64,000 nucleotides of DNA from Streptomyces sp. NRRL S-31 (GTDB lineage Bacteria; Actinomycetota; Actinomycetes; Streptomycetales; Streptomycetaceae): NCBI RefSeq assembly GCF_000718775.1, contig NZ_JOCB01000001.1, forward strand, positions 124,001-188,000, in the 5' to 3' direction. Numbering within the stretch: position 1 is the stretch's first letter; every line of letters begins with the position of its first letter. The notes beneath the pieces were generated by a model that saw only the letters and a list, made by a program, of their open reading frames with translations, was not told the DNA's origin and searched no databases. Position numbers and translations under genes: made by a program. Shown in pieces: positions 8,182-17,703 of the stretch.

Positions 8182-9452
8182 CAGCGGCCCGTGCCTCCGT
8201 AGACGACGGCCTCGTCGCTGTCGGAGTCGAGCCCGAAGGCGGTGTGCACGGCGCGGACGGCCTCCGGCACGTCGTCGGCGCGGGTGACGACCGAGATGCG
8301 GATCTCGGAGGTGGAGATCAGCTCGATGTTCACGCCCGCGTCGCTCAGCGCCTCGAAGAAGGCGGCGGTGACTCCCGGGTTGGTCTTCATACCAGCGCCG
8401 ACCAGGGAGATCTTGCCGATCTGGTCGTCGTAGCGCAGCGAGTCGAAGCCGATGCCGGGGCGGTTCTTCTCCAGCGCGTCGATGGCCTTGCGGCCCTCGG
8501 TCTTCGGCAGGGTGAAGGAGATGTCCGTCAGGCCGGTGGAGGCGGCGGACACGTTCTGCACGACCATGTCGATGTTGACCTCGGCATCGGCGATGGTCCG
8601 GAAGATCGCGGCGGCCTCACCCGGCTTGTCCGGCACGCCGACGACCGTGATCTTGGCCTCGGAGGTGTCGTGCGCGACACCGGAGATGATGGCCTGCTCC
8701 ACCTTCTGGTCCCCAATCGACTCACTGCTGACCCACGTGCCCTGGAGTCCGCTGAAGGACGACCGGACGTGGATCGGGATGTTGTAGCGGCGGGCGTACT
8801 CCACACAGCGGTGGAGCAGCACCTTGGATCCGGAGCTGGCCAGCTCCAGCATGTCCTCGAACGAGATCCAGTCGATCTTGCGGGCCTTCTTCACCACGCG
8901 CGGGTCGGCGGTGAACACGCCGTCGACGTCCGTGTAGATCTCGCAGACCTCGGCGTCGAGCGCGGCGGCGAGCGCCACCGCGGTGGTGTCGGACCCGCCA
9001 CGCCCCAGCGTGGTGATGTCCTTCTTGTCGGCGCTCACGCCCTGGAAACCGGCGACGATGGCGATGTTGCCCTCGTCGAGGGCCGTCCTGATCCGCCCCG
9101 GAGTGACGTCGATGATCCGGGCCTTGTTGTGGACCGAGTCGGTGATGACGCCGGCCTGGCTGCCGGTGAAGGACTGGGCCTCGTGGCCCAGGTTTTTGAT
9201 CGCCATCGCCAGCAGGGCCATGGAGATCCGCTCTCCGGCGGTCAGCAGCATGTCGAACTCCCGGCCGGCAGGCATGGGAGAGACCTGCTCGGCGAGATCG
9301 ATCAGCTCGTCCGTCGTGTCGCCCATCGCGGAAACGACGACGACAACCTGGTTGCCGTTCTTCTTCGCTTCCACGATCCGCTTGGCGACGCGCTTGATGC
9401 CCTCGGCATCGGCTACGGAGGAGCCTCCGTACTTCTGCACGACAAGGCCCAC
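8181..9452 (-). CDS. ask: Aspartate kinase
   Basis: The 423-residue enzyme phosphorylates aspartate, the first step to Lys, Thr, Met and diaminopimelate. It opens with the signature [19 protein letters not shown], has the kinase fold to about residue 250, and two C-terminal ACT domains ([18 protein letters not shown] and [20 protein letters not shown]) that bind feedback inhibitors, typically Lys plus Thr. Length is normal. The GTG start has GAGGAG six bases upstream. In corynebacterial relatives an internal start yields a separate small subunit from the C-terminal half; that may apply here, but the sequence alone does not prove it. It is followed by asd with one base of overlap. Confidence 0.95.
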   Translation of the reverse strand: MGLVVQKYGGSSVADAEGIKRVAKRIVEAKKNGNQVVVVVSAMGDTTDELIDLAEQVSPMPAGREFDMLLTAGERISMALLAMAIKNLGHEAQSFTGSQAGVITDSVHNKARIIDVTPGRIRTALDEGNIAIVAGFQGVSADKKDITTLGRGGSDTTAVALAAALDAEVCEIYTDVDGVFTADPRVVKKARKIDWISFEDMLELASSGSKVLLHRCVEYARRYNIPIHVRSSFSGLQGTWVSSESIGDQKVEQAIISGVAHDTSEAKITVVGVPDKPGEAAAIFRTIADAEVNIDMVVQNVSAASTGLTDISFTLPKTEGRKAIDALEKNRPGIGFDSLRYDDQIGKISLVGAGMKTNPGVTAAFFEALSDAGVNIELISTSEIRISVVTRADDVPEAVRAVHTAFGLDSDSDEAVVYGGTGR

Positions 9453-9615
9453 GTGCGCTCCTCGCTCGGTTCGTTTGTGTCGGCTCAGTCTATCGAGTGT
9501 CCGAAATCCACCGGCCTGATCTTGGATGGTGAGACATCGGACGCTCGCTACCGGAACCTGCCCAGCGGGGTCCCGGGCACTCGGAACGTGCCCGGACTCA
9601 CAGCCGCGCCGGCCG

Positions 9616-10278
9616 CTACCTCCCCGGCGGGATGCCCAGCGGGCCGCCGATCTCCCGTGCCATCACCCGGCCCGCCTCGAACTCCAGGGTCTCGTCGCCC
9701 AGGGCCGGCTGGTCGGTGTCCAGGCCGTCCAGCTCCTCCAGCGGCTGGTTCAGCCGCACGTGGATGAGGACGGACTGGAGGGCGCGCAGCATCGCGGAGG
9801 CCGTCGGACCCCAGTTGGAGAAGTAGGAGAACTGCCACCACCACAGCGCCTCGGTGGTCCGGCCCGCGCGGTAGTGGACCATGCCGTGCCGCAGGTCGGT
9901 GACGATGTCGGCGAGGTCGTCCGAGAGCCGGGCCGGCACCGGCGCCGTGCGCGGCTCGTACGGGTCGAAGACCTCGGAGTAGACGTCGACCGGCTCCAGC
10001 AGCCGGGCGAAGTTCTCGCGCAGCTCGTCCACGTCCGGCTCGGGCCCCGGGTCGGGCTCGTACCGCTCCTCGGGGACGATGTCCTCGTGCGCGCCCAGCC
10101 GGCCGCCCGCCAGCAGGAGCTGGGAGACCTCCAGGAGGAGGAAGGGGACCGCCGATTCCGGCTCGTCGCCTCTCGACACCTCCGTGACGGCCACCAGGAA
10201 GCTCTCCACCTGGTCCGCGATCTGGACCACGAAGTCGTCCGGGTTCTGCGCCGAGTCGTGCAGCGTGGCGTCAGACAT
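9616..10278 (-). CDS. DUF5063 domain protein
   Basis: The 220-residue acidic cytoplasmic protein has no signal peptide or membrane segment. I recognise it as the DUF5063 family, found next to recR in Streptomyces, from its helical core ([18 protein letters not shown] and [20 protein letters not shown]). Function is unknown. Its ATG lies inside the end of recR (8-base overlap), so it is probably translated with recR, in the order ybaB-recR-DUF5063. Confidence 0.8.
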   Translation of the reverse strand: MSDATLHDSAQNPDDFVVQIADQVESFLVAVTEVSRGDEPESAVPFLLLEVSQLLLAGGRLGAHEDIVPEERYEPDPGPEPDVDELRENFARLLEPVDVYSEVFDPYEPRTAPVPARLSDDLADIVTDLRHGMVHYRAGRTTEALWWWQFSYFSNWGPTASAMLRALQSVLIHVRLNQPLEELDGLDTDQPALGDETLEFEAGRVMAREIGGPLGIPPGR

Positions 10279-10870
10279 CTAGCAGTCGTCTCCCCTCGAA
10301 GGCGCGGCCGAGGGTCACCTCGTCCGCGTACTCCAGGTCACCACCCACCGGGAGGCCGCTGGCCAGGCGGGTGACCTTCAGGCCCATGGGCTTGATCATC
10401 CGGGCGAGGTACGTCGCCGTCGCCTCGCCCTCCAGGTTCGGATCCGTGGCCAGGATCAGTTCCGTGACCGACCCGTCGGCCAACCGCGCGAGAAGTTCCC
10501 GTATACGCAGATCATCGGGTCCCACACCCTCGATCGGGCTGATGGCGCCGCCGAGCACGTGGTAGCGGCCCCGGAACTCACGGGTGCGCTCGATCGCGAC
10601 GACGTCCTTCGGCTCCTCCACCACGCAGATGACGGCGGGGTCGCGGCGCGGGTCGCGGCAGATGCCGCACAGCTCCTCCTGCGCCACGTTGCCGCAGGTC
10701 GCGCAGAAGCGGACCTTCGCCTTGACCTCCATCAGGGCCTGCGCGAGCCGCTTCACGTCGGTCGGCTCGGCCTGGAGGACGTGGAAGGCGATCCGCTGCG
10801 CGCTCTTGGGACCGACGCCGGGCAGCCGCCCCAGCTCGTCGATGAGGTCCTGGACCACGCCTTCGTACAA
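10271..10870 (-). CDS. recR: Recombination protein RecR
   Basis: The 199-residue protein acts with RecF/RecO in loading RecA on gapped DNA. It shows the helix-hairpin-helix ([20 protein letters not shown], residues about 9-28), the four-Cys zinc finger ([16 protein letters not shown]), and the Toprim domain ([15 protein letters not shown] through [15 protein letters not shown]). Length is typical. It lies downstream of ybaB and overlaps the DUF5063 gene. Confidence 0.97.
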   Translation of the reverse strand: MYEGVVQDLIDELGRLPGVGPKSAQRIAFHVLQAEPTDVKRLAQALMEVKAKVRFCATCGNVAQEELCGICRDPRRDPAVICVVEEPKDVVAIERTREFRGRYHVLGGAISPIEGVGPDDLRIRELLARLADGSVTELILATDPNLEGEATATYLARMIKPMGLKVTRLASGLPVGGDLEYADEVTLGRAFEGRRLLDV

Positions 10871-10943
10871 CGGACTGCCCTTCCTGGAGACCTTTCGGTA
10901 CGTACGGTAGTCGGCTCCGGCCTTCGCCCGGAAGGCGGAGGCG

Positions 10944-11285
10944 TCAGAACGGCAGGCCCGGGATGCCGCTGCCGCCGCCCAGCCCCTGGGCCAGCGGGCC
11001 GAGCTTCTGCTGCTGGAGCGTCTGCGCGTTCTCGTTGGCCGCCTGGACGGCCGCCACGATCAGGTCGGCGAGGGTCTCCGTGTCCTCCGGGTCCACCGCC
11101 TTCGGGTCGATCCGGAGCGCGCGCAGCTCCCCCGAACCGGTGACGGTGGCCCGCACCAGACCGCCGCCCGCCTGCCCGTCGACCTCCGTGTTCGCCAGTT
11201 CCTCCTGCGCCCGCTGAAGGTCCTGCTGCATCTTCTGCGCCTGCTGGAGCAACTGCTGCATATTGGGCTGGCCACCGGGGATCAC
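10944..11285 (-). CDS. YbaB/EbfC family nucleoid-associated protein
   Basis: The 113-residue protein has the EbfC pattern: a Gln-rich N-terminal helix ([20 protein letters not shown]) that forms the dimer arms, a central beta sheet ([18 protein letters not shown]) and a C-terminal helix, ending in a Gly-rich tail. Members bind DNA as dimers and often sit beside recR, as here. I chose the GTG at 11285 because GAGGAG lies just upstream; an ATG at 11261 is possible. Confidence 0.9.
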   Translation of the reverse strand: MIPGGQPNMQQLLQQAQKMQQDLQRAQEELANTEVDGQAGGGLVRATVTGSGELRALRIDPKAVDPEDTETLADLIVAAVQAANENAQTLQQQKLGPLAQGLGGGSGIPGLPF

Positions 11286-11546
11286 GATCAGCTCCTCGCC
11301 GTCTTCCGCGTCGTCGTCTCCGACGTTTTCTCGGTCGTCAACGAGCCTACGTGGTCCACGCGGCCACTGCCCCGCCACTCTTTCGAGTGGAAACCACGGC
11401 AGTCCTATACCTGATCAAGACCCTCTTCCGAGCGGAAAAGGCGGGAAAGCCCCTTCTCCGCCACCCGTTGGGCGGTAGGAAGGTGGCCGCGCGTCGGCAG
11501 GGAATGTCACGCAACGTGACCGGTCGTGATCAGTTGGGAGTGCCGG

Positions 11547-12296
11547 GTGGGTCAGCCGGAGATGCAGCCCGAGGGTCCGCCTCAGGACGGGCGGGGCGAG
11601 GGTGCGGCCGGGCTGCGGCCGGGCGATCTGACCGGGCGGGCCTTCCCGCTCGGGGACTGGGGGGAACCCGCCGAACGGCTGGACGAGCTGTACCGGTGGG
11701 TGGAGCGCCGGGCACTGGAGACGGCCGCCTGGTACCTGCGGGACCGGGTCTGGAAGCGGCGCGGGGCGCGCGTGCTGCGGGTCGGGGCGACGGCCGGAGC
11801 GGTGGCCGGGGCGGCCCTGCCCCTGCTGGACCTCACCGGGGCGGCCGACGGGGTGGCACCGTGGGGCTGTCTGGCGCTGCTGCTCGCGGTCGCCTGCGTC
11901 GGCACCGACCGGTTCTTCGGAGTCACGTCCGGCTGGATGAGGGACGTGGCCACGGCACAGGCCGTGCAGCGGCGGTTGCAGTTGTTGCAGTTCGACTGGG
12001 CGTCGGAGAGCGTGCGCGAGGTGCTGGGACCGACGGAGGGCACGGCGAGCGAGGCGGCCGAACGGTGCCTGTCGGTGCTGCGGCGGTTCTCGGAGGACAT
12101 CACCGAGCTGGTGCGCACGGAGACGACCGACTGGATGGTGGAGTTCCGCACGGGATCGGCTCCGCTGGGCATCCAGACGGCGGTGGCGACGGTGCCCCGG
12201 CAGGAGACCGGCAGTACGGCGGGGCGGCTCCCGCTGCCGCCGGCCAACGGGACCCGCCCGAACATGCCCCGGCAGCGACCGCCGGAACCCCGGTAG
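11547..12296 (+). CDS. SLATT-domain two-transmembrane protein
   Basis: The 249-residue protein has the SLATT plan: an amphipathic helix (LDELYRWVERRALETAAWY), two adjacent transmembrane segments at about residues 85-125, then a long cytoplasmic helical domain. SLATT proteins are predicted membrane effectors linked to nucleotide-signalling conflict systems; no SMODS or SLOG partner gene is nearby here, and the gene is probably a chromosomal core gene. The GTG at 11547 is preferred because GGGAG precedes it by 8 bases; the reading frame also opens at 11526. It is convergent with the kinase gene. Confidence 0.65.
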   Translation: MGQPEMQPEGPPQDGRGEGAAGLRPGDLTGRAFPLGDWGEPAERLDELYRWVERRALETAAWYLRDRVWKRRGARVLRVGATAGAVAGAALPLLDLTGAADGVAPWGCLALLLAVACVGTDRFFGVTSGWMRDVATAQAVQRRLQLLQFDWASESVREVLGPTEGTASEAAERCLSVLRRFSEDITELVRTETTDWMVEFRTGSAPLGIQTAVATVPRQETGSTAGRLPLPPANGTRPNMPRQRPPEPR

Positions 12297-12340
12297 GCAC
12301 GAGCACGGCAGGGGCCGAGGTAAGCGACGGCAGGCACGAC

Positions 12341-12412
12341 GTCACCGCCTGGTGTAGCCGGGCCCGCCGTCACCGCCTGGTGTAGCCGGGCCCGCCGTCA
12401 CCGCCTGGTGTA
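12341..12412. repeat. 28-bp tandem repeat (2.6 copies) at the 3' end of the kinase gene
   Basis: GTCACCGCCTGGTGTAGCCG plus CGGCCCGCC-like sequence forms a 28-bp unit at 12341-12368 and 12369-12396, with the first 16 bases again at 12397-12412. The third part copy contains the kinase's last codons and stop, so the repeat looks like duplication of the gene end into the spacer. Confidence 0.9.
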
Positions 12413-14407
12413 CGTCAGGCTTCCCCCGCCGTTCGCGATGGTCCGCTTCAGCCGTCCGTCCGGCAGCAGCGTGATCTCGGTGGCCTCGCCCGGGGTGCAG
12501 GCGGTGGCGGGCGTACCGGTGGTGACGGTGGACGGGCCGATCTCCAGCGGTCCGCCGCCGGGCCGCCCGGTGAGCCGGGCCTCGAAGACGCAGTGGTACG
12601 ACCCGCCGCCCTCGGCCGGACCGTCCGCGACCAGCGTCAGCACGGCGTCCCCCACCTCGCCCTGCCGGATGGTCAGCTCGCGGCTGTTGGTGCCGTCGGC
12701 GTTGCCGATGACCGCCCGCCAGGTGCCGAGGTAGGCGTCCGGGACCGTCCCGGAGGCGGACGCCGACGCCTCCGGCGCGGTCGGGGTGGGCGCGGCGGAG
12801 GTGGCCGGGGGCGCGGAGCCGTGGACGGGCTCCGGGCCGGCCCCGCCGCCGCCCTGGTCGTCGGTGCCGCCACCGTTCATCAACGCGTACACCGAGCCGC
12901 CCGCGCCCAGCGCCACCACCAGCGCGATCAGGACGAGCAGCACGGTGGACCGCGCGCTGCGCCGCTCCGGCTCCGCCGGCTCCATGGGCACACCGACGAC
13001 CGATGGTCCGTACGGCGGGGTGGAGCCGGGCCCGCCGGCCAGGGGGTGGTGGTACGACTGCTGTCCCCCGCCGCCCCACGAACCGGCACCGGCCCGCTGC
13101 GGATACCCGTACCCGTACGGGGGCTGGGAGTGCGGTGCCCCGTACGGCGCCGGGGGCGCGGCCCCGAACCCGGGCGGCATCGGTGGCGCACCGGCCGGCG
13201 GCGCCTGGCCGGCGGCGAGGGCGGACCGGTGCCCGGCGGCCCCCGGTCCCCCGTCGGAGACAGCGGCGTGCTCGGGCGACCCGCCGGCACCGGAGGGCAC
13301 CGCCCCCGCCATGTCCCCACCGGCGGCCGCGGCCGGACCCGCGCCCGCGCCCACACCCGCCGACGGGGCCGGCACCGGCGGTGCGAGCGGGAAACCGTCC
13401 CCCGGCGCATCCGCACCCGCGGCGGCCCCCGCGTCCGCCGGCTCCCCCGGGCCCCCCTCCGGGCTCTCCACCTCCAGCAGCCGCACGGCGTGCCGCCCGA
13501 GCTGCGCGACCAGCGAACCCGGCAGCCAGGGGTCCCGGGACCGTCCGCCGATCACGGTGTCCTCCACCCCGGTCCGCTCCAGGATCACGTCCGGCGAGGG
13601 CCGGCTCCCCGGGTCCTTGCGCAGGCACTCCCGCACCAGGTCGGCGATCCCCTCGGGCACGCCCGTCAGGTCCGGCTCCTCCTGCGCGATCCGGAACATC
13701 AGCGCGTGCGCCCCGCTGTCGGCGCTCCCGAACGGCGTCACCCCGGTCGCCGCGTAGGCGAGCACGGAGCCGAGGCAGAACACGTCGCAGGCGGGTGTGA
13801 CCCGGTCCCCGCGCACCTGCTCGGGCGCCATGAACCCGGGCGAGCCGACGAGCGACCCGGTCCGCGTCAGCCCCTCCGCGCCCGGCGCCGCCGACTGGAG
13901 CGCCCGCGCGATCCCGAAGTCGATCACGCGCGGCCCGTCGATGGTCACCAGCACGTTCGACGGCTTCAGGTCCCGGTGCACCAGGCCGGCCGCGTGGATG
14001 TCCTTCAGCGCGTGCGCGAGTCCCGCCGCCAGAATCCGTACCGACCGCTCGGGCAGCGGCCCGTGATCGTGCCCCACCACCCGCTGGAGGCTCGGACCGG
14101 CCACGTACCCGGTCGCCACCCACGGCACGGCCGCCTCGGTGTCGGCGTCCAGCACGGGCGCCGTCCAGTGCCCGCCGACCCGGCGCGCGGCCTGCACCTC
14201 CTGCCGGAACCGCGCCCGGAACTCCTCCTGTTCGGCCAGTTCCCGCCGGACGACCTTCACGGCGACGGTCCGCCCCCGGTCGGAACGGGCCAGGTACACA
14301 CGGCCCATGCCGCCCGCGCCGAGCCGCGCCAGCAGCCGGTACGTCCCGATCCGCCCCCAGCCGCCGGCCGGCGCCCCCGGCGGGTCCTCCGGTCCCAGGT
14401 TCTCCAT
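12398..14407 (-). CDS. Membrane-anchored Ser/Thr protein kinase
   Basis: The 669-residue protein has an N-terminal Hanks-type kinase domain (about 20-285): glycine loop LGAGGMGRVYLA, Lys in VAVKVV, catalytic loop HRDLKPSN, and DFG in VIDFGIARAL, so it should be active. A long Pro/Gly/Ala-rich juxtamembrane linker follows (about 300-510), then one transmembrane segment (TVLLVLIALVVALGAGGSVY) and a small extracellular beta domain with two Cys. No PASTA repeats are present. The ATG at 14407 starts MENLGPEDPPGAP. It is divergent from the aminotransferase gene, and 28-bp repeats follow its stop. Confidence 0.93.
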   Translation of the reverse strand: MENLGPEDPPGAPAGGWGRIGTYRLLARLGAGGMGRVYLARSDRGRTVAVKVVRRELAEQEEFRARFRQEVQAARRVGGHWTAPVLDADTEAAVPWVATGYVAGPSLQRVVGHDHGPLPERSVRILAAGLAHALKDIHAAGLVHRDLKPSNVLVTIDGPRVIDFGIARALQSAAPGAEGLTRTGSLVGSPGFMAPEQVRGDRVTPACDVFCLGSVLAYAATGVTPFGSADSGAHALMFRIAQEEPDLTGVPEGIADLVRECLRKDPGSRPSPDVILERTGVEDTVIGGRSRDPWLPGSLVAQLGRHAVRLLEVESPEGGPGEPADAGAAAGADAPGDGFPLAPPVPAPSAGVGAGAGPAAAAGGDMAGAVPSGAGGSPEHAAVSDGGPGAAGHRSALAAGQAPPAGAPPMPPGFGAAPPAPYGAPHSQPPYGYGYPQRAGAGSWGGGGQQSYHHPLAGGPGSTPPYGPSVVGVPMEPAEPERRSARSTVLLVLIALVVALGAGGSVYALMNGGGTDDQGGGGAGPEPVHGSAPPATSAAPTPTAPEASASASGTVPDAYLGTWRAVIGNADGTNSRELTIRQGEVGDAVLTLVADGPAEGGGSYHCVFEARLTGRPGGGPLEIGPSTVTTGTPATACTPGEATEITLLPDGRLKRTIANGGGSLTYTRR

Positions 14408-14599
14408 CCCCGTGCCGCCCTCCCCATCGGTCCCGACGACCGAGAATAGTGGCCGGGCCCGGACCGGTGTCCGGGTTCCGTAACGGGCGCGGCGCCCGCC
14501 GGCGCTGCCGGTCCGTCGACAACCTGTCGCGGATTGCGCCCGTCCACGGAACAAGACGCCGATGTCGCTTCCGCATCGCGGACATTTACCCTCACCGGC

Positions 14600-15970
14600 A
14601 TGACCCCTCAGCCCAGCCCCGATCAGCCCAGCCCCGCAGCCGGCGCCGCGGTGAAGGCCGCGGACCGCGCGCACGTCTTCCACTCCTGGTCCGCCCAGGA
14701 CCTCATCGACCCGCTCGCCGTCGCCGGCGCCGAGGGCTCGTACTTCTGGGACTACGACGGCACCCGGTACCTGGACTTCACCAGCGGTCTCGTCTTCACC
14801 AACATCGGCTACCAGCACCCCCGGGTCGTCGCGGCGATCCAGGAGCAGGCCGCGCGGATGACGACCTTCGCGCCGGCCTTCGCCGTCGAGGCGCGCTCGG
14901 AGGCGGCCCGGCTGATCGCCGAGCGGACCCCCGGCGACCTGGACAAGATCTTCTTCACCAACGGCGGCGCGGACGCCGTCGAGCACGCGCTGCGCATGGC
15001 CCGGCTGCACACGGGCCGCCCGAAGGTGCTCTCGGCGTACCGCTCGTACCACGGCGGCACCCAGCAGGCGATCAACGTCACGGGGGACCCGCGCCGCTGG
15101 GCCTCCGACGGCGCCGCCGCCGGTGTCGTCCACTTCTGGGCGCCGTTCCTCTACCGCTCCCGCTTCCACGCCGAGACCGAGGAGCAGGAGTGCGCCCGGG
15201 CGCTGGAGCACCTGGAGACGACGATCGTCTTCGAGGGCCCGGCGACGATCGCCGCGATCATCCTGGAGACCGTCCCCGGCACCGCCGGGATCATGGTCCC
15301 GCCGCCCGGCTACCTGGCCGGCGTCCGGGAACTGTGCGACAAGTACGGCATCGTGTTCGTGCTGGACGAGGTGATGGCCGGGTTCGGCCGGACCGGCGAG
15401 TGGTTCGCGGCCGACCTGTCCGGCGTCGTACCGGACCTGATGACCTTCGCCAAGGGGGTCAACTCCGGTTACGTGCCGCTCGGCGGCGTGGCCATCTCGG
15501 GGGAGATCGCCGAGACCTTCGGCAAGCGCCCCTACCCCGGCGGTCTCACCTACTCCGGCCACCCGCTGGCCTGCGCCGCCGCCGTCGCCACGATCAACGT
15601 GATGGCGGAGGAGGGCGTCGTGGAGAACGCCAGGCGCCTCGGCGAGACCGTCGTCGGCCCCGGCCTCGCCGCACTGGCCGAGCGGCACCCAAGCGTCGGC
15701 GAGGTGCGCGGTGTCGGCATGTTCTGGGCGCTGGAGCTGGTGAAGGACCGGGAGACCCGCGAGCCGCTGGTGCCGTACAACGCGTCCGGCGAGGCGAACG
15801 CCCCGATGGCCGCCTTCGCCGCCGCCGCCAAGCGGCACGGCGTGTGGCCCTTCGTGAACATGAACCGCACCCACGTCGTCCCGCCGTGCAACGTCACCGA
15901 GGACGAGCTGAAGGAGGGCCTCGCCGCGCTGGACGCCGCGCTGGCCGTGGCCGACGAGCACACCGTGTGA
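14600..15970 (+). CDS. Class III PLP-dependent aminotransferase
   Basis: The 456-residue enzyme is a class III (omega/beta-alanine type) aminotransferase. Seen are the entry loop YFWDYDGTRYLDFTSG, the PLP phosphate site FFTNGGADAVEHALRMAR, the Asp pair region VFVLDEVMAGFGRTGEWF, the PLP lysine in FAKGVNSGYVPLGGV, and TYSGHPLACAAA. The substrate cannot be deduced. I chose ATG 14600 (MTPQPSPDQPS). A GntR-family gene lies 157 bases downstream in the same direction and may sense a related metabolite. Confidence 0.9.
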   Translation: MTPQPSPDQPSPAAGAAVKAADRAHVFHSWSAQDLIDPLAVAGAEGSYFWDYDGTRYLDFTSGLVFTNIGYQHPRVVAAIQEQAARMTTFAPAFAVEARSEAARLIAERTPGDLDKIFFTNGGADAVEHALRMARLHTGRPKVLSAYRSYHGGTQQAINVTGDPRRWASDGAAAGVVHFWAPFLYRSRFHAETEEQECARALEHLETTIVFEGPATIAAIILETVPGTAGIMVPPPGYLAGVRELCDKYGIVFVLDEVMAGFGRTGEWFAADLSGVVPDLMTFAKGVNSGYVPLGGVAISGEIAETFGKRPYPGGLTYSGHPLACAAAVATINVMAEEGVVENARRLGETVVGPGLAALAERHPSVGEVRGVGMFWALELVKDRETREPLVPYNASGEANAPMAAFAAAAKRHGVWPFVNMNRTHVVPPCNVTEDELKEGLAALDAALAVADEHTV

Positions 15971-16127
15971 CCGCACCGGCGGCGGGGGACGGACGGTAGC
16001 CGAACCGCGGCTGCCACCCGACCCGTTCGAACGCGTAAGGTGGCGTGCTCGTAAGAGAGGAGGGACCCGCGGTCCGCGCGGGTCCGGACGGGTACGCCAC
16101 CCGGACGTGTGAGGAGAGGCACGGACC

Positions 16128-16823
16128 ATGCCCGGCAACGGCACCGTGACGCGCAGCACCCTGCGCCAGCAGATCGCGGACGCGCTCCGTGACGAGGTGC
16201 TGGCGGGACGGCTGCGCCCGGGCCGGGCGTTCACCGTCAAGGAGATCGCCGACCAGTACGGCGTCTCCGCCACCCCCGTCCGCGAGGCGCTGGTCGACCT
16301 GTCCGCGCAGGGCGTCCTGGAGGCCGACCAGCACCGCGGTTTCCGGGTGCCCGAGTACTCGCTCGCCGACTACCGGAACATGATCGAGGCCCGCGGCCTG
16401 GTCACCGACGGCATGTTCCGGGTCCTCACCGCCGACCACCCCGCCTTCCGCACCCCGCCCGAGGACCCCCGCACGGCGGCGGCCCTGGCCACCGTGCGCC
16501 GCCGCGGCGAGGAGGCCCAGCGGGCGGCCACCGCCGGCGACCTGACCATCCTCGTCGGCTACGACCTGCGGTTCTGGCGCGAGCTGAGCGCCCTGTTCGG
16601 CAACCCCTACCTCGGCGACTTCCTGCACCGGCTGCGCGTGCAGTCCTGGGTCTGCGCGGTGCAGCACCTGCTCCGCCTCCCCGATCTGCGCGGGCGGCTG
16701 TGGGCGGGGCACACCGAGCTGGTCGACGCGCTGGCCCGCCGCGAGACCGGGGCCGCCCGCGCGATCGTCACCGCCTCCAACGCCCACTCGCTGGCCCTGC
16801 TGGAACACCTGGCCGACGGGTAG
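16128..16823 (+). CDS. GntR-family transcriptional regulator (FadR/FCD type)
   Basis: The 231-residue protein has an N-terminal winged helix-turn-helix (LRQQIADALRDEVLAGRLRPG, then FTVKEIADQYGVSATPVREA) and an all-helical FCD domain (about 80-225) that usually binds an organic acid with a metal. GAGGAGAGG precedes the ATG. It follows the aminotransferase gene on the same strand, and a role in controlling it is plausible but not shown. Confidence 0.9.
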   Translation: MPGNGTVTRSTLRQQIADALRDEVLAGRLRPGRAFTVKEIADQYGVSATPVREALVDLSAQGVLEADQHRGFRVPEYSLADYRNMIEARGLVTDGMFRVLTADHPAFRTPPEDPRTAAALATVRRRGEEAQRAATAGDLTILVGYDLRFWRELSALFGNPYLGDFLHRLRVQSWVCAVQHLLRLPDLRGRLWAGHTELVDALARRETGAARAIVTASNAHSLALLEHLADG

Positions 16824-16934
16824 ACGGCCGATACGCCCCCGTAAGGGGCAGCCGCCCCCCGCCGGTACCGACTACCCTTCCCTGACCACCCGCTGCCGTG
16901 CGTGACGGCACGCCGCCGATGGAGGAGCCTTCTT

Positions 16935-17585
16935 TTGGCCTGTGACCTGTGGCTGGTACCGCTCGTGGACGTGTTGTGCCACACCCCGGACAATCCCTTC
17001 GCCGAGGAACTCGCGCAGTACAATGCGGCGCTGGCCGCGGCCGGCCTGCCGCCGGTGCCGGTGTACCAGTACATGCCGGGCCTGTCCGGCGACGTCGCCC
17101 CGGTCGCCGGGTTCGACTACGACGCCCTGCACTTCCTGCGCCGCGCCTACCTGCTCCAGGTCTGCGGGCTGCCGGTGACGCCGGTCGACGAACTGGGCGG
17201 CGACTACGAGCAGTTGCTGGAGATGTTCGAGTCCACGGCCCAGCAGTCCCACCTGGTCTGGCACTACGACCACGCGGGCGCGTACGTCCCCGTGGACTTC
17301 CCGCACCCGCTGTCGAACGACGAACTCCTCGCGGGCGGCGGCCCGCTGGGCAGTTCCCAGAGCCTGCTGCGCGAACTCCAGTACGTGGCCCCGTCGATCG
17401 GCATCGACCCGGCCAACCCGCCGGCGCCGCCCACCCCGCCGGCGGCCCCCACCGAGCTGGAGGAACCGGCCGCCTCGCCGCCCTACGACCCCAGCCCCTT
17501 CGCCCGCGAGCGCCACGTCTGGCTCGGCCTCCACGCGGCGGCGACCCGCTCCCTGGCCCAGGGCTCGATGATCGTGTTCAGCTGA
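16935..17585 (+). CDS. Conserved hypothetical protein, TTG start
   Basis: The 216-residue protein has no signal peptide or membrane span and no family I can name. It begins LACDLWLVPLVDVLCHTPDN, is rich in aromatic and acidic residues, has a Pro/Ala hinge near 155-175 (NPPAPPTPPAAPTELEEP), and ends AQGSMIVFS. The TTG at 16935 is chosen because a near-perfect GGAGGAG lies 7 bases upstream; a GTG in frame at 16902 lacks one. A hairpin (17626-17666) follows and separates it from the convergent purA. Confidence 0.75.
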   Translation: MACDLWLVPLVDVLCHTPDNPFAEELAQYNAALAAAGLPPVPVYQYMPGLSGDVAPVAGFDYDALHFLRRAYLLQVCGLPVTPVDELGGDYEQLLEMFESTAQQSHLVWHYDHAGAYVPVDFPHPLSNDELLAGGGPLGSSQSLLRELQYVAPSIGIDPANPPAPPTPPAAPTELEEPAASPPYDPSPFARERHVWLGLHAAATRSLAQGSMIVFS

Positions 17586-17625
17586 CCGCCGGACCGGTCC
17601 GTCAGTGCCCGGGGCACAACGGCTA

Positions 17626-17666
17626 AGCGCCCGCCGGTCGGCCAGGGTGGCGGATCGGCGGGCGCT
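17626..17666. terminator. Hairpin between convergent hypothetical gene and purA
   Basis: AGCGCCCGCCG at 17626-17636 pairs with its complement at 17656-17666 (11 bp, 19-base loop). It lies between two convergent genes and could terminate both. Confidence 0.55.
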
Positions 17667-17676
17667 CGCACGGGGC

Positions 17677-17703
17677 GCCTACAGGGCCTACAGGGCCTAC
17701 AGG
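17677..17703 (-). repeat. Triplicated 9-bp unit giving three in-frame stops after purA
   Basis: GCCTACAGG is present three times in a row. On the purA strand this reads CTGTAGGCC repeated, placing TAG at 17697-17699, 17688-17690 and 17679-17681 in the same frame. Confidence 0.9.

Noticed and set aside
12341..12412. Regular repeats resembling a CRISPR array
   Set aside because: The units are directly adjacent with no spacers and only 2.6 copies, so this is a tandem duplication.
12398..16273. Single very long 1291-residue frame including the kinase
   Set aside because: The kinase begins at ATG 14407. The extension is antisense to the class III aminotransferase and has low-complexity composition.
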